From contig JAANDG010000523.1 in NCBI GenBank assembly GCA_036852015.1, forward strand, positions 40,918 to 104,917: a DNA stretch of 64,000 nucleotides. The letters are read 5' to 3'. The notes below the pieces were generated by a model. That model was not told where the DNA came from. It did no database searches and was given only the letters and a program-made list of their open reading frames with translations. The translations under genes and the position numbers were made by a program. The stretch is from Pelodera strongyloides (taxonomy: Eukaryota; Nematoda; Chromadorea; Rhabditida; Rhabditidae). This document shows, one piece after another, positions 12,001-22,684 of the stretch (positions are counted from its first letter, which is position 1; every line of letters begins with the position of its first letter).

Positions 12001-14385
12001 TTATCTTAACGTGTATATCTTTTATTTTATTTGGATATTTTTTATATTTTATTGTATTTGTGTTTCTCAGTTTCTATTTGGAAAGCATTATCAATAGAGA
12101 TAGTGGCTAGTGGCAGTGTGGATCAGTGTTTCTTGTACTTACGTGTATGTCTATATATTTGAGCCAGTATTTGAGCAAGTGATTATGGGTTCTAATTATT
12201 TCCTCAGTATGATAGAAGTGTTTACGAAACCCGTTAAGAACCATTTAAGTAGCTGGTTTTTTTAAATGTTCTTGCGCTTTTTAGCTTGGTGATTTTGGTT
12301 GCTCTATTCGTCTGCAAGAGACCGCGACAGTATTCGGGGAATTCTCGGATTTCATTGGTACTCCAAACTACATGGTGAGTAGTTTTGTTTGTACGACCAG
12401 TCACAGTTCACACCGTAGTTTATGTCATGATTTAACTTCTGATATGTGAAAGATGTGCATGTACACATGCAGTTGTTCGTTTCATAAGTATGCTGTATCA
12501 AGGTGTGGTTTATTAGTTTGTATATTTGAATTAATTGTGGATTATCTATAAAGTAGCTCGTTGCATAAGTATGCTGTATCCACGTTTAGTTTTTTTTAGT
12601 TTGTATATATTTGAATAAATGACGGATTATCTATACATACAATTAATAAATATACATGCCGAAAGTCAATGCAAATAATACAAGGGACTTTATCGCAGCC
12701 CTGAGCCAAATTTCGTAAATTTTTTGATCACAGTCAAAATTTATGAATTAATAAATAAGTATATCTGCAGGCTCCCGAAATGTGCACTGGCGGGATATCT
12801 GTACAAGAGGGCGCGACGAAGAGATTCCGCGGATACGGACGTTCCGTCGATATTTGGAGTGTTGGATGCGTGGTGGTGGAGATGGTTGGTTTATTGAGAT
12901 TCATGGTCTTTGGGTTTTCGTCCTTAATGTTGGTACTTAAAAGTTATCAAGTAAGTAACTGATTGTGAGGTTAAAAGATGTCAAACTGATGGTGTTATGC
13001 TGATGATAAAGTTGTTTGGTTAGCGCAGGGGCTGGCAATCTAGAACTGGGCCCATTGAGGGATGCTCGATTCCCGTTTTCACAAAACCAAATGTTTCGTT
13101 CATGTAATAAATTCTACACTTAATTTTTTTTGCTACTTCATGTTCGTGTCCCGTTCTTGCTGTGAGTTGTGTTGTGAATAGTTGCATGTTCTTAGGTTGT
13201 TTGTTTAGTCGGGCATGTTTCTTGTGGGTTTAAATACCCTTTGTGCCCAGTGCCGCTCGAACAGCTCTTATTGTGTTGCTGTACTGGTGAAGTAGAATTT
13301 TGTGTTGCTGACCTTAGAGTTTAGAGCTGTAGTGTATTGCGTTACGGATTACGTCTTTGGGCGGTTCACAACGGTTGACTTTTCGTGCAGCTCATAAAAG
13401 ATAAAGATAAAGTGAACCGGGTTATATCAACCGAATCTGCGGAAACGGTGCACCGGGGTCCAGCTCAGAGGCTGGACATACTGGCCATTTAAACTTCCCG
13501 GTGCAGCTCATAGTAGTGGTTATTTATCGGAGATTATGTTTAGGTGACCGGTAGACGCCCGTGGAATGACCTGGATGGACCACTACAGATCGTCTTTGCC
13601 CTTGGAAGTGGAAAGATTCCAGAATACCCGACAACCTGTCCCAGTAACTTGAAGTGGGATTTGTAGTTTGTAGCGCAATCTGAGTATACAAAATTTATTC
13701 AATATTCAAATAGAAGCATAGAGGGATACGGTTACGCTGTCAGTCAGTTAGACTTTAGTCCTTGTTATGTTATCCTTTAGCCTTTGCAGGAGCCTTTTAT
13801 ACATGATTATGTTTTGGGTTTCGTTTCGTCATTTCAGTGGTGATATGTCAATCTTTATTTATAAGCATCCAAGCTTCGTGATACCATCATATACCCTTTC
13901 CGCTTGCAGGCAGTTCCTCGATGCGTGTTTTGAATTGAATTCGGAGAAGCGGAAGTCTGCTGCAAGCCTGCTTACCATGGCCTTTGTGAATATTCATGTG
14001 AGTTTGCTCTTAACTAGTTAATTGTTTGCTACTGCAGCCTGTATTGCACACGAATTAGCTATTGGTCATTGCAATCAAAAGCCCTTGTTAGAGAGGTTTT
14101 ATTTTTTATTCCTAACGTCCTAATTATTCATTGGATATAGGGCCAGGACATTAGGACGCTTTATGGCGTCCATATTTTGCTTAACTATATCTGAAACGAT
14201 AAAGGAATAAGGCTAGACGTAATACGTATTATGTGCTGAGTGCTCTCCTGGGAGTACAAAAGGGCAATTTATGTTGTCACGTTGTCAGTATCAGTTTGCT
14301 CCGTGTTTGTTTGTTTATTTGTTTGTCGGCTGTTATTTGTTATTGTTTTCAGACCGATCCGCAAGGCACAATAGACAACAGATAA
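66..14385 (+). CDS. mtk-1: MEKK4/MTK1-type MAP kinase kinase kinase (5' end outside window)
   Basis: Serine/threonine kinase expected to phosphorylate MAP2Ks of stress-activated p38/JNK cascades in the cytoplasm. About 38 short exons: 66-143, 238-330 (or 342), 412-492, 687-775, an unresolved small exon near 839-885, 1007-1128, 1524-1615, 1956-2024, 2335-2406, 2550-2714, 3042-3161, 3595-3711, 4007-4079, 4469-4614, 5088-5248, 5506-5622, 5811-5891, 6150-6240, 6585-6722, 6875-6979, 7194-7322, 7479-7541, 7770-7841, 8191-8276, 8730-8865, 9005-9109, 9475-9573, 9757-9865, 10107-10204, 10959-11039, 11349-11437, 11681-11729, 11930-11989, 12285-12374, 12771-12884, 13544-13662, 13910-13997, 14353-14385. 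The C-terminal kinase domain has the glycine loop IGEGQFG (split by the 9865/10107 intron), VIAIKQIK lysine, the alpha-C glutamate in GEADIL, IHRDVKPANIF, GDFG, and MAPEM. The stop follows TDPQGTIDNR. The long N-terminal part before the kinase fits MEKK4 rather than short MAP3Ks. Assignment to MEKK4 rests on this architecture; the kinase call is firm. Confidence 0.88.
1281..1437. repeat. Diverged single copy of the right-edge satellite element
   Basis: It starts ATGGAGTTTCCAAGTATGG and ends ATACTTGGAAACCCCAT, an inverted pair. It also has an inner segment (ACAGTATCTTGGAACTACAC) matching the reverse complement of the arrayed unit at 63117-63382. It lies inside a MAP3K intron. Confidence 0.6.
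2461..2525 (-). repeat. tRNA-like fragment (degenerate)
   Basis: The reverse complement has a D-arm-like GGCGCACTGGTAACG and a T-loop-like GAGTTCGATTC about 30 nt later. The acceptor, anticodon and T stems do not pair properly, so this looks like a tRNA-derived repeat or pseudogene in a MAP3K intron rather than a working tRNA. Confidence 0.4.
4118..4308. repeat. MITE family 1, copy A
   Basis: Inverted ends AAAGCGACATACCG and CAGGTATTTCGCTTT, each with an adjacent CGGTTTTTGAAACGC-type inner arm. It lies in the MAP3K intron 4080-4468. This copy defines the GCGAAATAC subfamily together with those at 36875, 38664 and 47902. Confidence 0.75.
4620..5000. repeat. Dispersed repeat with TCCGGAGGTGGTTC boxes
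   Basis: Contains TTCCGGAGGTGGTTC (about 4747) and a near copy TTCCGGTGGTGGTTC (about 4795). The segment TCTGTTTGTGATACGTTTC followed by a CCACCACC motif resembles 18745-18840. The same GGAGGTGGTTC box recurs near 19941. It fills most of the MAP3K intron 4615-5087. Confidence 0.45.
10543..10604 (+). repeat. Conserved double-hairpin element, copy 1
   Basis: A 40-nt hairpin (10543-10582) has an outer arm CCAGCCG pairing imperfectly with CGACTGG and an inner arm GAAGAGCCC pairing with GGGCTCTTC around TAC. After 3 nt comes a second hairpin, AATCGGCC/GGCCGATT with a TTC loop (10586-10604). A close copy of the same length is at 31270-31309 in reverse orientation, with its partner sequence at 31250-31266. 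Confidence 0.75.
10763..10945 (+). repeat. tRNA-derived SINE-like element
   Basis: The head 10763-10843 resembles a tRNA: D-arm TAGCTCAACAGGTAGAGCG, anticodon-arm-like GGACTGTGAATC and T-arm GTGGGTTCGAATCACGC. The acceptor stem does not close and the variable region is long. The body ends in a tail, CTCTTCTCCTTTATATTATT, that is also found at 31062-31087 (minus) and 22296-22318. It lies in the MAP3K intron just before the exon at 10959, and the tail abuts the 3' splice site. Confidence 0.6.
13385..13512. other. Nested-hairpin segment between 12-bp direct repeats
   Basis: GTGCAGCTCATA occurs at 13385-13396 and 13501-13512. Inside, TGCACCGGG (13449-13457) pairs with CCCGGTGCA (13497-13505). 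The first arm runs directly into a second hairpin, GTCCAGC/GCTGGAC (13458-13477) with a TCAGAG loop, giving a potential 16-bp stacked helix. It lies 31 bp upstream of a kinase exon. I recognise no known ribozyme core. Confidence 0.55.
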
Positions 14386-15884
14386 GGAGGGAGAGAGGTT
14401 TTTGGACAGTCTTGGCTATTTCTTGATTCGATTGCGACTTGGTATGTTGGTATGTAGTCCGGTCAGTTCTTGACTTTCTTCTTTATGTATGATCTATGTT
14501 GTTTGTTACTATGTTTCGATTTGATTTTTTTTGGAGCGGTATGACACGTGGTTATGAAGGACACAGAATGACACATAATTCGTATGTAATACGCATTTCA
14601 ACAGTATGCGCTTCACAAACCACGTTCTATACCGCTTTGTGCCGTGTCGCGTTGTTATTTTTTTTTGCTCTGGTACAATGTTACGCTTTGTTTTCAGAAA
14701 GTCAAATTGATATAATATTTTAATCCAGGTTTTTTTTCAGTTAAAAATGTTAATCTTTTTAACCCTATAGTTTCCTTAACTTCTCTGCTTTACTTTTCAC
14801 AGCGAGCTTGTATATGGCAATTGTTCCTTTTTTTAATATTTAAGCATGGATTTATTTTTATTTTTATTGCAGTTATTATTCTAGTATTATGATTGTTGTA
14901 TCTTTCCTATTCCTATGCGCAATTTTTGTTGTTGAATCTCTTTATAGGTAATATCACCCCGAGAATCTCAAAGAAATGAATAAGTGCTCTATTTTAAGTA
15001 TTCTATTTTTTTATGGAAATCTCCCCTAAACCCTGTGATTGTGTGTTGTGCCTTTTATTGACATACAAATTAAAACTACCTGCGTGTTTAAAAAATGTGC
15101 CAATTTCTAGTTTTATCTATTATTTTAGTTAGGGATTCACTTGTTTGTTTTCATCTAATATTGTGTAACGTATGTATGTACAATAATAATCGTTCACTTA
15201 GTTTTCGGTGGCGTAACGTTACTGGTTACTACAGTAATAATGTAAAGTGACTTCTCAATTACTGTACTAACCATCGTGTACCTATGATGTAGGTAGAATA
15301 CCTAGCACCCTAACCCTACTAATTGAGTTTGGTTAATTAGCTTCCTAGTATACACTTTGTTTTAGCTATACAGTATATTTGTGCATTCCAATTCCAGTTA
15401 TATAGCTTATTTGCCTGCATCTTATGTGGAAGTAATAGTTTGTATTATTATTATTATTGTATGCTTGTTGTATTAGTATTATCCATTTTGCTTGTGACTA
15501 ATCCGGTTATGTATATTAACACTGCATTCTGATAAATAAATATTATTATTGTTTTTTTTTGTGTACTCTTTCTATCTTTTCGTTATCTGCGATGCCATCT
15601 TTTTATCTGTGTTTTCCACCCTTTGTCTTTGAGACTCTGGTTGTTGCGTTTCTATGTAGTTTTTTTTTGAGGTCAGGATTTCATGGTTGTTCCTTACTAG
15701 GGTTTTTTTGTTTGTTCACTGATTGCTCATGCTAGATAATTTTATTATTTATTTTGAGGAAACCATTTTATTGACATTAATTAGGCGTTTGTTATTGCCA
15801 CAACCAGGAATGTGGTTTGTGGTATTTCGCGTTTTGTCATTTTACAGTTTCGTGATTTCTTGTTCATAATTATTCTCCTCTTTC
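14386..15884. other. 3' flank of MAP3K gene and spacer
   Basis: AT-rich non-coding DNA with T-runs. Contains MITE copy B (14534-14639) and a candidate poly(A) signal AATAAA at 15535-15540. No further gene seen. Confidence 0.6.
14534..14639. repeat. MITE family 1, copy B
   Basis: Short member of about 106 bp with ends GAGCGGTATGACACGTGGTT and AACCACGTTCTATACCGCTT. It shares the GGCACGT/ACGTG-type inner arm with the copy at 56260. Confidence 0.7.
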
Positions 15885-15890
15885 TTTCAG
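15881..15890 (+). promoter_or_regulatory. Putative spliced-leader acceptor of the Ste24 gene
   Basis: TTTCTTTCAG ends one base before the ATG at 15892. It has the same form as the intron acceptors but no in-window upstream exon joins to it. This is inferred from known nematode trans-splicing. Confidence 0.6.
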
Positions 15891-15891
15891 A

Positions 15892-18800
15892 ATGGATTTA
15901 GAACCTGAATGCCTGTTCAAGTTGATCGTTGGAGTGAGCTGGGTACTGTATCTGTGGGAGAGTTACCTCGACTACCGTCAGTATAGAGTACATAATGAGA
16001 CTTTGGAGAGGCCGGAGTATATCAAGGTGAGACTGGTTTGGGTACTGTGTCTGCAAATATCTGTATTACAATGGTTTCTATACTTCAAATTGGTTGTCGT
16101 ATCTGGCTCTAGGAAACAAGGGAGCTGCACTGAGACACGTAGCTGGGAGTTAATTTTTGAGTTTTTGAATGAAAGTTTACTGATAGTAGATAGCAGTAGG
16201 TTTATTTTATTTAGTGGGTGGAATTATGTAAAAAAAAGAAGAAGCAAATCGTTCATAGAGCTATGGGGAGATTGAGATTCATGCGTAGTGTCATCACGCG
16301 GCCTCAATTCCCGCTGCTTCAGGAGATTATCTCGGAAGACGAGTTCAAGAAGGCGCGCTGGTACAAGTTGGACAAGGAAAGATTCTCATTCCTCACTAAT
16401 TTCTTCAGTCAGGCGCAGACTACCGTATGTTATTCGATATGGTTTATTGTTAAATTACCTACTCATGTTAGTTACTTATGCTATGATGTTTACTATCATT
16501 GTGTGTGTTGTTTTATTATGAAGTAACAAGTTTTCGGAACCTTTCAATTACGGAGGATTGATCTGCTATGTGCTAATCGGCGATTCGGTCTTACTAATGT
16601 GTTTTGGATTTTTTTTAATTCCAACATTCCAGCCTTAGTTGGCCCCTTTCAGATGATCCTTTGCTACGGCGTTCTGCCCTGGTTGTGGACCTGGTCGCAG
16701 AACTACCCCTTTTCGTCGTTTGTATTCGTGACCGTTTGCAGTTTGGCGGAAACTGTGAGTTTAATGGATTCAGGATTATTTTCTTGTTTCAGGAAGCGAG
16801 CTAGTTCTTTTTGGTTCCATGCAGGGTGACCGCTTGCTCAATTCTGGGGCAATTTACGGCGCTAGATAAGATACTAAGTGTTAATTAAAAAAAATTTTAC
16901 GCAATTTACTTACTTAAAATCTTACTAAAACAGTCCGTTGCAAATCGAAGTGTTTCTTGAATAGTACATGGCACACGGAGACTATTTTCGTCTTTAGTAA
17001 ATTCAAGATGGCCTGAGTCAGTGAGGCTTGTGTAACTTTAGCAGGCCTTAATATCCTTCAGTGTATTCTACCCTGCAATGCCTAATTGTTGATTTAACTT
17101 TTAATCAGTTTTTAGGTTATCTCGTTGCCTTTCAATCTCTATGACACGTTCGTCATTGAAGAGACGCATGGATTCAATAAGCAGTCGATTGGATTCTTTT
17201 TCGTTGACAAACTGAAGAAGATTGTCGTTAGCCTGGGTTCGTTTCTTATGCAAAGCGCCTTTCTTTTTATTAGCATGTTCGATGTCCCCGCTCTCGTGCA
17301 AATTGTGTAGCTTGCCAGGATATGCGGGAGATTCGTGACCTGTAACTGCGCGCCTCAAATTTAGCTCTATTGCCTTGCTGTGCAGGAGCCTGCAGCCTGC
17401 ACGGTTTCCGCGGATTTTCGTTGAGATAACGTGACGTGATTGTTCCTTTTTTGCGACTCGTAATTTCACAGTGTTATTAAATAAGAGGGAGGTGTGGGTC
17501 TTGATTTACTGCGCAAGCCTGGCCGTGAGTTTTCTCTTATTGCTCATCATTTTGCAGTGATAACGGCGCCCATCCTCTATATCATCGAATGGATCGTGGA
17601 CCATGGAGGCGAGTACTTCTTTGTCTACGTCTGGGCGTTCCTCTCCGTTGTTGTTCTGCTTCTGATGACCGTGTACCCCGAGTTCATTGCTCCACTCTTT
17701 GATAAGGTAAGGTTTGTGCTAGGGGACGAGGGAACTCCCACCTCTTTAGTGGAATGGTGGTACAGTATCTTAAAGCGGCTGGGCACGTGATTTGTGAAAC
17801 TTTTTGTCGGTTTGAAAGTTTTGGAATGGAACAATAATGCGTGGGAATCCGGTTTTTCATGGGTTTGTCCATTCAGCTTATGTGAAGTGTAATGTTTCAA
17901 CAACTTTTTAAAAGATGGGTGAAGACGGGGTGGTCATTGGCACTGGGTAGTAGATTGGAAGTTTAGGAGTCCTAAAAAAAATGCTTTTAAAGTTTGTCTT
18001 TTAGGCTATTTATTATTTATGACAAACGTACATTCTTGCCTCGTTGTTGGTTAAAGCGATGTGTTTGTGTTATAGTACGAGGGTTGACAACATACAACTT
18101 CATTCGTCCACTTAATTATGATAGTCTATGTTATTCACTAATTCACTTACAGTACATCCCTCTTCCCGATGGAGAATTGAAGGCTGCGATCGAGGCACTT
18201 GCTGCTTCTGTTCACTATCCCCTCACTAAGCTTTATGTGGTTCATGGTGAGTGATTATTAGTTAGTGTGTTGGGTTCTGTTTATTTTTCCCCCTTGACGC
18301 GAGCATCTTCTACATTAGTTTTGGGTTTGCGAACTGTGCGGATGTATGTAGTGTTGTAGGATGTTTGTATTCCTCTTAACTCTACTCTAGAACCTGCTAC
18401 GTGGCGGATATGCCTTGATTTGCTGATTTCATGGGCGTCGGTATAGGATTTGGGTACTTTATTATCTTACATATAATTGATTACCTCCGATTTTAGTTAT
18501 GTTATTGCAGGCTCAAAACGCTCGGCGCACAGTAACGCGTATATGTATGGTTTCTGGAAGAACAAGCGTATCGTGCTGTATGACACTCTGCTCAGTGGTG
18601 AGGAGAAGGAGAAGGTGCTCAAGGAGTGCGGATCGACTGAGGAGGATGAGAAGGATAAGGTGGGGGGTTTACTTAGGGAGTCAGAGCAAGAGCATAGAGA
18701 TACCCGGTAACTCCGGAGTTTAAAAGGTGATATCCGTCATTTGTATACATTCCGGTCTGTTTGTGATGCGTTCTTGGTTCTTGGTCCCACCTCCAGGCTG

Positions 18801-20157
18801 TTTTTGCTTAGTATGCAAATCACAGAGGTGTTTCTGTGAGTTGTAAGCTTGCCGGCTTTCTCAACCCCTATCATATTTCGTGAGCGTGTGGTTACACCTT
18901 ATATCTTGGGACCGTCTCGTTTTTAAACCATTATAAGTCGTGTTCATCTGTTTTCTATTGAATATGTTCAAGTTTCGTTGCATTCTAGGCTCGCGGTATG
19001 TCCAACGAGGAGGTGGTGGCCGTTTTGGGACACGAACTTGGACACTGGGCCCTCTCACACACTCTGGTCAACTTGATTATCACCGAGCTCAACCTGTTGA
19101 TGATGCTCACTGTATTTGCCTACTTTTACAAGTGAGTTTTTATTATTGTTAATTGATGGGTGTTACGGAGTATATTCGGGGACCTTTTAATACTGACTTA
19201 TTAATTAATCTCCAATTTTACTCTTTTAATATAGATGGCAATTGCTGTACACTGCATTCGGTTTCGAGAGTTCGTCCACGATCATCGGCCTCATCCTGGT
19301 ATTCCAGTATGTGATGGCTCCCTATAATCAGGTAATTTTTTTGTCAGTGGTTTTGGTCGTTGTAGTTTGTAGCGCTACAAGTATTCTTACGATTACGCTC
19401 CGTTTTGTTATGTGGATTCTGTATATTGTAACTATGACACAATAATAAGCAATTAGCGATATTGCGTTGTATCTTATAATTTATATATTGTTTGTAGCTT
19501 TGCACTTAAACACCCATAGCGAAACTTGAAAGATGACATTGACCTATTCCTTTTGTTGCAGATCATTTCCACTGTGATGAACATGTACACTCGGAGGCTG
19601 GAGTTCCAGGCCGATGCTTATGCCGTGGAGCACGGACATGGAAAGCAGATGATCGGAGCGTTGACCAAGGCATGTTTTGTTGGTAGTTAGGCCTTGATCA
19701 GGAGTTTACATTTTCCTTGGAACTGTACTCACAATAAGCTGGATGTAACTGTAATGATGACAATAAGTATTGCTCGCGTAGAAAATGTAATGTGTAGCTC
19801 ACGTGGGAAACTACTTATCGGGGACAAGTGATGCCAGATCGTTCCGCGCCATGTTTTACTAGGAGGCCAGAAGGTGCCCCGTGACCCTAGTTAGTGTGCG
19901 TCAGGGTATAAATTCCGTGCTTTAATGGGGTCATAACCAATCCGGAGGTGGTTCGTGCGTGTTTTCACGCACCACAACCTGTACCCCTTGTGTGCGTTCA
20001 GTTATTGTAAATAATGTTTATTGTGAACTTTCAGCTCGGTCGTGACAACCTCTCACTGCCTATTGATGATCACTTGTACTCGATGTGCAATCACTCGCAC
20101 CCACCTATTCCGGAGCGTATCTCCACCATTAATGAGCTGATGAAGAAGGGCAAGTAA
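15892..20157 (+). CDS. fce-1: CAAX prenyl protease 1 (Ste24/FACE-1 family, M48)
   Basis: ER-membrane zinc metalloprotease that removes the last three residues of prenylated CAAX proteins. Exons: 15892-16026 (donor uncertain), about 16300-16424, 16653-16754, 17116-17236, 17558-17706, 18153-18246, 18511-18659, 18989-19131, 19235-19331, 19562-19669, 20035-20157. Landmarks run in family order: [40 protein letters not shown], the zinc motif HELGH (exon 18989), LEFQADA carrying the third zinc-ligand glutamate, and a C-terminus resembling the animal enzymes. Several hydrophobic segments fit a multi-pass protein. The start is the first ATG after a TTTCAG. The phase between the first two exons is not solved: from 16026 it does not fit the [10 protein letters not shown] exon, and an earlier donor near 15980 could. 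The intron after 19669 has a GC donor. Family assignment is secure. Confidence 0.93.
18660..18840. repeat. Member of the GGAGGTGGTTC-associated dispersed repeat
   Basis: The segment TCTGTTTGTGATGCGTTC plus the following CCACCTCC motif aligns by eye with 4680-4730. It lies in the Ste24 intron 18660-18988. Confidence 0.3.
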
Positions 20158-21203
20158 GCCATGAAGCTTAGGTTAGCAAGCCTCCTTCTATGTAAGTGGA
20201 TAAGTGCATAGTTTCGTCGAAGGTGTGTTAACCTTGAGCTTGAAGGTTCACATCCTGAGCAAGCACCCTTTGAATGAGTTATTTGAATAATTGTTTTCTT
20301 CGTCTTGTAAGGTATTCTAACGATGGATTATGTTTTGTTTTGATTTTGAGTTGACTGTAATATAGTCCGAATTCTGTATTTTCAATATTTGATGTCCATG
20401 ACAAGTCCATTCCTATTCTGATCACATTTGTTGAAGTCTTCCTAGCGATAATAAGTGGATGTAACACTTGTACCAATGTAACAGACAGTACTTTGATGGT
20501 ACCAACTGGTGGTCATTGGTATGTTATTGGTACTCATTGGTAACTGACTTGATCAACCAGCTGAATAGTCACTAAAGACAAACTGGTCGCACTAATCTAG
20601 TTTCCTGCCTATTCTACCCTACGGTTTTAATGGTTTTGTTCACTTTCCGGTTATAATTTATGCTATTATTATAGTTTTATTTATCTTGTGTCTGTTTTCC
20701 TTGCCTCAGTAAGAAGTTGCGTTGTTTGTTATCTTACCTGTTGGTTGTGTAAAGTAGCTACTGCTTGTTTCTATTTATTGGAAGGTATTTTAACTTTGTT
20801 TTCGTAAGTGTTTTCTTTTCTGTGCTTTGTGCTTTTTTGTTGAACTTTAATAAAGGTTTTCTTCATTTGTGATTGTTTGTTAATATATATGATGTGTATT
20901 TGGTTGCATTCCGAAGATATACCTGTTTTATGTCTTGATTGTTGTTATTTTTGTGATTTTAAAGAAGTTTTGTTAATAAGTATGTGTTAGTAACGTAATA
21001 TAGCCGAATTACTAGAGGTAATGGTATATTTAGTGGTACTAGAAAGCATTGGGTATAGGTATTGGTACTAGAATAACTAGAACCGTAGAACCTAAGTGAA
21101 AGTGTCTTCGTATGTTTATTTATTTTTTTGGGTTACTGTAATCCAAGGTGGATTAGCTAACCATATGAGGAGCTTAACTTCATTGTAAATTTATATCTAA
21201 CTA
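20158..21203. other. Ste24 3' flank and spacer
   Basis: Contains AATAAA at 20849-20854, the best poly(A) signal for the Ste24 gene. Also holds a run of GGTACC/TTGGTAC-rich short repeats near 20490-20545 and again near 21020-21070. No coding signal. Confidence 0.6.
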
Positions 21204-21210
21204 TTTTCAG
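21201..21210 (+). promoter_or_regulatory. Putative spliced-leader acceptor of the COA3 gene
   Basis: CTATTTTCAG ends 4 bases before the ATG at 21215. Confidence 0.55.
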
Positions 21211-21214
21211 AACA

Positions 21215-22684
21215 ATGCTCCGGGTAGTATGTGGTGCTAGGCTGGCGAGCCGAAGTTTGATTTCCCTCCGGGCGAGTAGTAGTGCGAGTGGAGGGCCGAA
21301 GGGGGATGTACCTATCTATACCCCGGCGCATAAGAAGGCGACAGAGGAGGCACTGAAGGTAAGGAGGGTGTTAATTCCCTAGCTCTTAGTAGAATGTTAC
21401 GTATAGCAGTCTATGATGGTGCGTCGTTCTGAGGCGTCCGAATGTTTTGGTGGAAAATCCAAAGTTGTTCAGCGTGTGGTTATGGTAGCGAACATGAACG
21501 ATACGGTAGGCTAGAATTAGGCGCGGATGAATTTCATCTAATGCTTTTCCTGGTTTTACTTTTTTCTCTTTTAGACCCATAAATCAAAGGACCCGGACAT
21601 GCTGGAGACGATTGACCTTGAAGATCTACCGAGGGCGCAGAAAAGATTCGCCAAACAATTTGAGAAGGTATGGCATACTTTGGGAGTTGTGTTTGTGGGC
21701 GTTTGTTTGAATTTGTCTATGGATCATGTTTGCGTGCGTATCTATATTGTGTGCGTATCTGTGGGTGCGTGCATGAATATGGGTCTATGTGTGTGTATGT
21801 ACTCGTGTGTTGTGTGTTCACGTGTGTGTGTGTGTTTGTGTGTGTACGTACGTGTGTATGTGTGTACGTACGTGTGTGTGTACTTGTATGCGGACGATGT
21901 TCTTTTATATAACGATATATATTTCCAAACCTCGATGTTGAAGGTCAACGAAGAGCGGATAAAGGAGATCTTCAAGAAGAACTACAAGAATCACATTGCA
22001 TTCACCGTACTGATCCTATCGGCCGTTGGAATTTACTTCTACACGATTTATGCAGTGAAACAGGTACGGTAGACTGTTAGTTTATACCAGACGGCTATCG
22101 CCGCCTGAGGCGACTTTTCTATACTTCAAGGTTCCAAATGCAGGAACAATGACCACACCTATATGAAACGTTTGCAACGTATATAGAAAAAATCGTGCGA
22201 TAAGTTTCGATTTCACTTTCTCAAGACTGAGCTCTGACCTCGACTCTCCTTTTATAGCCTTATATTCTAATTTTCGTTACGTTCACACAAACAAAAAAAG
22301 TTCTCCTTTATATAATAAGATGTTAACTTTATATTGTTTAGAACCAAAATGTTTGTTAGCTTTGATCCTGTCCTGAGTATCTGCAGAAATGCGCGACAGG
22401 TGTATATGTAGAGTTTCATGTGCGAACGCACTGCGTCCATTTTTTCTGTGACAGGATACAGCCTTCCGTCTGGATACTTCTAAAAGTGCCGCCACTGATG
22501 CGCAATTTTTACGCCGTAGGTATGCGGCACAAGCGTCGATTGACAATTATAACGGCTCCGCAATATTTATTTATTGTTATAGGAAACATTCCTGGAGGAA
22601 ATTGATGAAGAAATGGCACGAGAGCATCCACAAACACATGGACATTTGCAAAAGAAGGAGGGAGAGAAGGAGGCCAGCAAATAA
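21215..22684 (+). CDS. COA3: COA3-like cytochrome c oxidase assembly factor
   Basis: Predicted 152-residue inner mitochondrial membrane protein needed for early assembly of complex IV (translation and stability of COX1 in yeast and animals). Exons 21215-21358, 21575-21667, 21944-22063 and 22583-22684 are all in phase 0. The N-terminus is rich in Arg, Ser and Ala with no acids (MLRVVCGARLASRSLISLRA), typical of a mitochondrial presequence. One transmembrane segment (about residues 90-112, HIAFTVLILSAVGIYFYTIY) is followed by AVKQETFLEEIDEEMA, matching the COA3/CCDC56 core, in which the membrane segment leads into a Gln, Phe-Leu-(Asp/Glu)-Glu acidic stretch. It is longer than human COA3 because of the N- and C-terminal extensions. 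The second intron holds a TG-rich tract. Confidence 0.82.
21780..21885. repeat. TG-rich microsatellite
   Basis: Interrupted TGTGTG/TGTACGTACG tract inside COA3 intron 2. It produces spurious open frames on both strands. Confidence 0.85.
22296..22320 (+). repeat. SINE tail fragment
   Basis: TTCTCCTTTATATAATAAG is identical to the tail of the element at 31062-31230. The preceding GTTACGTTCACACAAAC resembles its body, but no tRNA-like head is present. Lies in COA3 intron 3. Confidence 0.45.

Noticed and set aside
13385..13512. Self-cleaving ribozyme (hammerhead or HDV-like)
   Set aside because: The hairpins are strong, but I could not find the hammerhead CTGATGA/GAAA core or an HDV-type double pseudoknot.
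15892..22684. Operon of Ste24 and COA3 genes
   Set aside because: Both are on the plus strand, but the gap of about 1 kb with an internal poly(A) signal is longer than the usual nematode operon spacing; there is no direct evidence.
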